Assembly (NCBI GenBank): GCA_900759565.1
Contig: CAAEVV010000004.1
Span: 1-38,453, forward strand
Direction of reading: 5' to 3'
Source of the DNA: an uncultured Collinsella sp.
GTDB taxonomy: Bacteria; Actinomycetota; Coriobacteriia; Coriobacteriales; Coriobacteriaceae
Length of the DNA: 38,453 nucleotides
The notes under the pieces were generated by a model, which ran no database searches, was not told the origin of the DNA, and was given only the letters and a program-made list of their open reading frames with translations. Made by a program: the position numbers and the translations under genes. How positions within the stretch are numbered: position 1 is the stretch's first letter; each line of letters begins with the position of its first letter. Positions 33,896 to 38,453 of this stretch are shown piece by piece.

Positions 33896-34453
33896 TTAGC
33901 GTCCCAGCATCCTAAAGAAACGCTCCTCGAGCGCGGGATCGGTCTCAAAGACGCCGCGGCGAGCGAGCGTCACGGTCTTGGTGCCAGGCTTTTGCACGCC
34001 GCGCATGGTCATACACATATGCTCGGCTTCCATGAGCACAATCGCTCCCTGGGGAGCGAGATAATCCATGAGAGCGTCGGCAACCTGCGCACACAGCTGC
34101 TCCTGCAGCTGTAGACGGCGGGCATAAACCTCAACCGTGCGGGCGAGCTTGGAAAGCCCTGCGACACGGCCGTTGGGGATATAGCCAATGGCAGCCTTGC
34201 CGTAAAACGGCAGCAGATGATGCTCGCACAGCGAGTAAAACGTGATGTCGCGCTCGATAACCAAATCGTTCGAAGCGACGGCAAAGGTTTTGGACAGGTG
34301 CTCCTCGGCACTCTGGTCCATACCACCGGCGATCTCACCATACATACGGGCAACGCGCGCCGGGGTCTCCAGCAGGCCCTCACGAGTTGGGTCCTCGCCT
34401 ATGCCCTCAAGCAACAGCTTAATGGCGGCCTCGACTTTTTCCTGATCGACCAT
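33896..34453 (-). CDS. folE: GTP cyclohydrolase I
   Basis: A 185-residue GTP cyclohydrolase I, which opens GTP to dihydroneopterin triphosphate, the first step of folate synthesis. The zinc ligands are Cys76 and His79 in SLCEHHLLPF, with Cys147 in EHMCMTMRGV. The family's KLARTVEVYARRLQ segment and normal length confirm it. I chose the ATG at 34453, with GAGG five bases upstream, over an in-frame upstream ATG at 34516. First gene of the folE-HD-folB operon. The symbol is firm. Confidence 0.96.
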   Translation of the reverse strand: MVDQEKVEAAIKLLLEGIGEDPTREGLLETPARVARMYGEIAGGMDQSAEEHLSKTFAVASNDLVIERDITFYSLCEHHLLPFYGKAAIGYIPNGRVAGLSKLARTVEVYARRLQLQEQLCAQVADALMDYLAPQGAIVLMEAEHMCMTMRGVQKPGTKTVTLARRGVFETDPALEERFFRMLGR

Positions 34454-34519
34454 CTGGGCCTCACTTTTCCGATTTTGCGTTCGCGCTATGGTACCACGCC
34501 CTTTGGCATCGGCCACAAG

Positions 34520-35101
34520 CTACATAGTATGGGTCGAATAGACTGGATCGTCCCGCCAAAGCTCCACAGCGTCGCAAAGCGCAACGCCCTCGCGCACAGC
34601 ACGGGCGCGCGTGGCGTTCATATCAATCACGCGCTGATTGCTCGAGCCCCTAAAGCGCAACGAGATATCGTACAAATCCTGAACGAACGGGCCATCCACC
34701 AACATGTCGAGGCAGGCCAGGATACGGTCCGTCACCTCGGTATGATGACGGCCACCCGGCATAAGCTCCTCGAGCACGTCGCCGGTAAAGCACCAAATGG
34801 TCTTTTCCGACCCCGCAGGATAGGCCGCACGCACGCGTTCGATAAAGTCAACAAGCCCCGCCTGATTCTCGGGCTCCATGGGCTCGCCACCCAGAATCGT
34901 CAGGCCATCGATAAAGGGATGGTCGAGGCTCTCGATAATCTTGTCCTCGACGGCACGATCGAACGGCTCACCCGCAGCAAAGTCCCACGCGACAGAGTTA
35001 AAGCAGTTCTTGCACCCACGACGGCACCCGCTCACAAACAGAGAAGTACGAACGCCTTCCCCATCAGCAATGTCGAAATACTTAATGTTCGCGTAATTCA
35101 T
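34520..35101 (-). CDS. nrdG: Anaerobic ribonucleotide reductase activating protein
   Basis: A 193-residue radical-SAM activase that generates the glycyl radical in NrdD. The cluster motif is Cys26-X3-Cys30-X2-Cys33 (SGCRRGCKNC), and GGEPME follows at the SAM-binding region. The short length is normal for NrdG. The ATG at 35101 is preceded by GGGAG. It is 426 bases downstream of nrdD, an unusually wide gap filled by two inverted-repeat elements, so it may have its own start site (TATACT near 35237-35242, minus strand). Confidence 0.95.
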   Translation of the reverse strand: MNYANIKYFDIADGEGVRTSLFVSGCRRGCKNCFNSVAWDFAAGEPFDRAVEDKIIESLDHPFIDGLTILGGEPMEPENQAGLVDFIERVRAAYPAGSEKTIWCFTGDVLEELMPGGRHHTEVTDRILACLDMLVDGPFVQDLYDISLRFRGSSNQRVIDMNATRARAVREGVALCDAVELWRDDPVYSTHTM

Positions 35102-35116
35102 AGGTAACTCTCCCGG

Positions 35117-35200
35117 GAGGCCGGGACATATCATCCCGTCCTCAAACATTCTCGGCCTTCGGCCTGCGAAACTGCGGGCGGGACGATATGTCCCGGCCTC
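35117..35200. repeat. Palindromic element in the nrdD-nrdG gap, copy 1
   Basis: The arms (35117-35141 and 35176-35200) are complementary at 23 of 25 positions and contain GGGACATAT. An inner GGCC-ttc-GGCC hairpin lies between them. An 8-bp direct repeat, GGTAACTC, lies on each side (35103-35110 and 35209-35216), though not directly abutting the arms. Confidence 0.8.
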
Positions 35201-35378
35201 ATGCAAAGGGTAACTCAATGAACGAAGCGAACATCGAGTATAGGGTTCAAGGTCCAATAAAAACTGTGTTGCAGCCCAACCGTCATCGCAAGCAAAGCGT
35301 TGTTGCAAGTCAACTCATTTCCGCAAAGAACTTCGAGGAGTGAGCAGACCGCATGCTGCATCTCAGCTGCATCAACTT

Positions 35379-35516
35379 GGCTGCCCCGTAGCGAGGCCCC
35401 GGACCTTTGCTCGATATGAGTTCCGCACGAACAGGAGGCGCCAGTGGCGCCTCCGTCGTGAGCCAGGACTGTTCGAAATAGCGAGTAAAGGTCCGGGGCC
35501 TCGCTACGGGGCAGCC
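35379..35516. repeat. Large near-perfect palindrome downstream of nrdD
   Basis: Terminal arms of 35 bp (35379-35413 and 35482-35516) match at 34 positions. At the centre is a perfect 9-bp hairpin, GGAGGCGCC-AGT-GGCGCCTCC (35434-35454). On the minus strand it begins 11 bases after the nrdD stop, so it would fold as one long structure in the transcript. It may serve as a terminator, protect the nrdD message, or be a MITE-like element. Confidence 0.85.
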
Positions 35517-35527
35517 TGGAATGGTTA

Positions 35528-37750
35528 TTAGAGATGCAGCACGCGGTCGCGGATCTCCTCGGTTCGGCCCTGGTTCCAGAATTGGGTACCGATGTAGCCG
35601 CACGTACGACGGGCGACGTTCATCTTCTCCTGGTCACGATTGCCGCAATTGGGGCACTCCCACACCAGCTTGCCATCGTCCTCGACAATCTTAATCTCGC
35701 CATCGTAGCCGCACACCTGGCAGTAGTCGCTCTTGGTGTTGAGCTCGGCATACATGATGTTGTCGTAGATGTACTGCATCACGCGAACGACAGCCTTGAG
35801 GTTGTCCTGCATGTTGGGAACCTCAACGTAGGAGATAGCACCGCCCGGCGAAAGCTGCTGGAACATGCCCTCAAACTTAAGCTTGTCGAAGGCATCGATC
35901 TCCTCGGACACGTGGACGTGATAGCTGTTAGTGATGTAGCCCTTGTCCGTCACACCCGGGATAATGCCAAAACGGCGCTGCAGGCACTTGGCGAACTTGT
36001 AGGTCGTCGACTCCAACGGCGTGCCGTACAGCGAGAAATCGATGTCGCTCGCAGCCTTCCACTCCGCGCACTTGTCGTTCATGCGCTGCATGACGGCCAT
36101 GGCAAACGGCGTGCCCTCCTTCTCGGTGTGGCTGTGACCCGTCATGTACTTGACGCACTCATACAGACCGGCATACCCCAGGCTGATGGTGGAATAGCCG
36201 CCCACGAGCAGCTTATCGATCGTCTCGCCCTTCTTCAGACGCGCCAGGGCGCCGTACTGCCAAAGAATCGGCGCGGCATCCGAAAGCGTGCCCATCAGGC
36301 GCTCATGACGGCACAGCAGGGCACGGTGGCACAGTTCAAGGCGCTCGTCGAAGATCTTCCAGAACTTATCCATATCCTGGTGCGAGCTCAGCGCGACATC
36401 GGGCAGGTTGATGGTCACGACGCCCTGGTTAAAGCGACCATAGTACTTGGGCTTGTTCGGGTCGTAGTTCAGCGCGTTGGCAACGTTGTTAAAGCCGTTG
36501 CCCGAGCGGTCGGGCGTCAAGAAGCTGCGGCAGCCCATGCAGGTATAGCAGTCGCCGTTACCCGCGGTCTCGCCCTTCGACAGCTTGAGCTCGCGCATCT
36601 TTTTCTCGGAGATGTAATCGGGCACCATACGCTTGGCAGTGCACTTGGCAGCCAGCTGGGTCAGGTAGAAGTACGGGGAATCCTCGTGAACGTTATCGTC
36701 CTCGAGTACATAGATAAGCTTGGGGAATGCCGGGGTGATCCATACGCCGGCCTCGTTCTTAACGCCCTCGTAGCGCTGGCGAAGCGTCTCCTCCACGATC
36801 ATGGCAAGGTCATGCTTCTCCTGGGGCGTACGGGCCTCATTGAGATACATAAAGACCGTCACGAACGGAGCCTGGCCGTTGGTGGTCATAAGGGTCACGA
36901 CCTGATACTGAATCGTCTGAACGCCGCGACGGATCTCGTCACGCAGGCGGTCCTCAACAACCTCGCGGACCTTTTCGGGAGATGCGGAAACGCCGAGCTC
37001 CTCGAGCTCGCGAGCGACCTCGCCGCGAATCTTTTGACGACTCACCTCAACGAACGGGGCGAGATGGGTCAGCGAAATAGACTGGCCGCCGTACTGGGAG
37101 GAAGCAACCTGGGCGATGATCTGCGTCGCGATGTTGCAAGCGGTCGAGAAGCTGTGCGGCTTCTCAATCAGCGTACCCGAGATAACAGTACCGTTCTGGA
37201 GCATATCCTCCAGGTTCACCAGGTCGCAGTTATGCATGTGCTGGGCAAAGTAGTCCGAATCATGGAAGTGAATCAGACCCTCATTGTGAGCATCCACAAT
37301 CTCCTGGGGCAGCAGCACACGCTGAGTCAGGTCCTTGGAGATCTCGCCGGCCATGTAGTCACGCTGAACGGAATTGACGGTCGGGTTCTTGTTGGAGTTC
37401 TCCTGCTTGACCTCTTCGTTGTTGCACTCAATCAGCGACAGAATCTTGTCGTCGGTCGTGTTCTTCTGGCGCTTCAGGCTCTGAACATAGCGATAGATGA
37501 TGTAATGGCGAGCGACCTCGTAGCAGTCGAGACGCATGATCTCGTCCTCGACCAGATCCTGGATCTCCTCGACCGACACGGTGTGACCCGCGTTCTCGCA
37601 TGCCTCGGCGACGTTTTGTGCCGCATAAACCACCTGGCGGTCGGTAAGACGAGAGCTCTCCTCGACCTCCAAGTTTGCGGCGCGGATGGCATTGACGATC
37701 TTATCGATGTCAAAGACAACCTCGGTGCCGCTGCGCTTGATGATCTTCAT
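35528..37750 (-). CDS. nrdD: Anaerobic (class III) ribonucleoside-triphosphate reductase
   Basis: A 740-residue class III reductase that makes dNTPs under anaerobic conditions using a glycyl radical. The N-terminal ATP-cone (about 1-95) is the allosteric site. The middle holds the catalytic barrel. Near the C-terminus, a CxxC...CxxC zinc site (CQVCGYDGE...WECPNCGN) is followed by the glycyl-radical motif RTCGYIG, with radical Gly718. ATG 37750 is preceded by GAGGCAAGAGG. NrdR boxes upstream point to nucleotide-responsive control. Its partner nrdG lies downstream. Confidence 0.97.
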   Translation of the reverse strand: MKIIKRSGTEVVFDIDKIVNAIRAANLEVEESSRLTDRQVVYAAQNVAEACENAGHTVSVEEIQDLVEDEIMRLDCYEVARHYIIYRYVQSLKRQKNTTDDKILSLIECNNEEVKQENSNKNPTVNSVQRDYMAGEISKDLTQRVLLPQEIVDAHNEGLIHFHDSDYFAQHMHNCDLVNLEDMLQNGTVISGTLIEKPHSFSTACNIATQIIAQVASSQYGGQSISLTHLAPFVEVSRQKIRGEVARELEELGVSASPEKVREVVEDRLRDEIRRGVQTIQYQVVTLMTTNGQAPFVTVFMYLNEARTPQEKHDLAMIVEETLRQRYEGVKNEAGVWITPAFPKLIYVLEDDNVHEDSPYFYLTQLAAKCTAKRMVPDYISEKKMRELKLSKGETAGNGDCYTCMGCRSFLTPDRSGNGFNNVANALNYDPNKPKYYGRFNQGVVTINLPDVALSSHQDMDKFWKIFDERLELCHRALLCRHERLMGTLSDAAPILWQYGALARLKKGETIDKLLVGGYSTISLGYAGLYECVKYMTGHSHTEKEGTPFAMAVMQRMNDKCAEWKAASDIDFSLYGTPLESTTYKFAKCLQRRFGIIPGVTDKGYITNSYHVHVSEEIDAFDKLKFEGMFQQLSPGGAISYVEVPNMQDNLKAVVRVMQYIYDNIMYAELNTKSDYCQVCGYDGEIKIVEDDGKLVWECPNCGNRDQEKMNVARRTCGYIGTQFWNQGRTEEIRDRVLHL

Positions 37751-38347
37751 CCTCTTGCCTCTTTCGCTTCGTAGCCCCATCGCGCTTCAGAGCCAAACGA
37801 TACCCGGCAGGGCTTGCCCCTGTCTTGCGGCGCCGTCGCGCAATCTGTGTTCTCGATAAACCATAAGCCTCCATGCGGACATTCCCTGGAGCCGATCAAG
37901 CGGCTCAAGGACACGTTCAAAAGAGGCAGTTAAGGTCTTCGTTCTCTGTCCGCCATCTATCATACGACAAAGAGGCATCTATATCCTGTATTCTTTTTTT
38001 AGATCAAACACAATATATAGTGTTTCGGCAGGTCAAAGCAATTAGTCATTTTGCAGACGCATTAAAAATGAGGGGTTCTTGGCAAGTCGGTAAAACGTTA
38101 CCAACACGGCTACCTGCATGGCAGTTATAAAACCCCCTTAGTCAAGCCGCCGACAAATCCTACCAAAACCAAGCCGCTCACGCCAAAAGAATCCAAAAGA
38201 TTATGCTTGACCAACATGTTGCGGTCACGATCGGCCAGGACGTATGCAATCTGCCGGCACCTCTACGGGATGCGAAGACCATCGCTTACAGACCTTGGAT
38301 CAATATTTGGTGGCTTATTTGGCGGCGTGCTTGGTGGCAAAACAAAA
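37751..38347. other. Intergenic leader region of nrdD
   Basis: A ~600-base gap between nrdD and the tRNA gene. It carries the NrdR boxes, a TTGACC at 38031-38036, and a GGTAAAACGTTACC palindrome at 38089-38102. On the minus strand, a 30-codon hydrophobic frame (38125-38217) lacks a ribosome site and may be a gene remnant. No other gene is supportable; overlapping small frames in both directions look like chance. Confidence 0.55.
37976..38023 (-). promoter_or_regulatory. NrdR box pair upstream of nrdD
   Basis: ACACAATATATAGTGT (38008-38023) is an exact match to the NrdR consensus ACACWATATATWGTGT. A weaker second box lies at 37976-37991, leaving a 16-base linker (32 bases centre to centre), which is the spacing expected for cooperative NrdR binding. 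A TTGACC hexamer lies just upstream on the minus strand (38031-38036). Confidence 0.85.
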
Positions 38348-38375
38348 CAGCTCAGAGGACATAGCCTCTGAGCTG
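38348..38375 (-). terminator. Intrinsic terminator after tRNA-Val
   Basis: CAGCTCAGAGG and CCTCTGAGCTG arms with a 6-base loop, followed on the minus strand by TTTTGTTTTG. Confidence 0.9.
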
Positions 38376-38383
38376 CGAACATT

Positions 38384-38453
38384 TGGTGGGCGTTAGAAGA
38401 TTTGAACTTCTGACCTCTTCCGTGTCAGGGAAGCGCTCTCCCCCTGAGCTAAA
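38384..38453 (-). tRNA. tRNA-Val (anticodon GAC), 5' end cut by the window edge
   Basis: Read on the minus strand, the D-arm TAGCTCAG...GGGAGAGC is followed by an anticodon stem CTTCC/GGAAG with loop CTGACAC. The anticodon is therefore GAC, reading valine codons GUC/GUU. The T-arm AGAAG-TTCAAAT-CTTCT and acceptor strand AACGCCC follow, ending in an encoded CCA. About five bases of the 5' acceptor strand lie outside the window. Confidence 0.93.

Noticed and set aside
34520..35308. nrdG extended to an upstream Met at 35308
   Set aside because: The extension would read through the palindromic element; the ATG at 35101 has its own ribosome site and matches NrdG N-termini.
35534..37774. 746-codon open frame antisense to nrdD
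   Set aside because: Same low-complexity composition; the sense strand encodes a complete NrdD with all catalytic motifs.
37873..38130. 85-codon frame in the nrdD upstream region (plus strand)
   Set aside because: It crosses the NrdR boxes, lacks a ribosome site and has no recognisable motif.
1..38453. An integrative element spanning from the ClpP-VirD4 operon to the tRNA-Val gene
   Set aside because: The intervening 34 kb are ordinary housekeeping genes, and no integrase or attachment repeat is visible.
1..38453. CRISPR arrays or insertion sequences
   Set aside because: No regularly spaced direct repeats and no transposase gene were seen.

Overview
The window is about 38.5 kb of GC-rich bacterial DNA, densely coded on both strands. 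Gene content suggests a strict or near-strict anaerobic actinobacterium of the Coriobacteriia, most like Collinsella. The pointers are a class III (oxygen-sensitive) ribonucleotide reductase with its activase, a DUF3793-flavodoxin pair, ferredoxin-type aldo/keto reductase, a PerR-like regulator, actinobacterial-type LexA boxes, and frequent GTG/TTG starts. The genus is an inference from gene style; no rRNA or marker gene is present.

Layout. 1-3121 (+): an uncharacterised three-gene operon encoding a helical protein of unknown family, a catalytically complete ClpP-like protease and a VirD4/TraG-type coupling ATPase without membrane segments; no relaxase or secretion channel is visible. 3200-4957 (-): pgi. 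5083-5829: half of an iron-type alcohol dehydrogenase between two copies of a 13-bp repeat. 5832-7873 (+): an SOS-type promoter with tandem LexA boxes driving a UvrX-like Y-family polymerase and a YolD-like partner. 7855-8284 (-): a membrane-tethered heavy-metal-binding protein under a CsoR-like palindrome. 8347-9649 (+): DUF3793 protein plus flavodoxin behind a possible iron box. 9724-14551 (-): a cobalamin riboswitch followed by a 1505-residue surface protein ending in an alpha/alpha-toroid domain. 14690-17962 (-): a polar amino acid ABC transporter operon whose permease carries an extra extracytoplasmic domain.

18009-20161 (-): endonuclease IV and a ferredoxin-type aldo/keto reductase. 20324-22195 (+): cyclase-family hydrolase and ketopantoate reductase. 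22235-23405 (-): a small membrane protein and a secreted 3D-like protein. 23621-26240: O-acetylhomoserine sulfhydrylase (metY) with a short Cys-containing leader peptide, divergent from a LysR regulator. 26304-28824 (+): RNase HI, Gfo/Idh/MocA oxidoreductase, acylphosphatase-domain protein, PerR-like regulator. 28902-30791 (-): Cof-type HAD phosphatase, then a SlyD-like/UreE-like pair that looks like a nickel-handling operon without urease. 30912-32776 (+): M19 dipeptidase and a YgjP-like metallopeptidase. 32783-34453 (-): folE, an HD-domain gene, folB. 34520-38023 (-): nrdG and nrdD, separated by two long inverted-repeat elements and headed by NrdR boxes. The window ends in a truncated tRNA-Val(GAC).

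Themes: metal and cofactor economy (cobalamin, nickel, copper-like and iron-like controls), each with a recognisable cis-regulatory site, and a set of long intergenic inverted repeats. The best candidates for something undescribed are the ClpP-VirD4 operon, the B12-controlled surface protein, the SlyD-UreE pair, and the leader peptide of metY.
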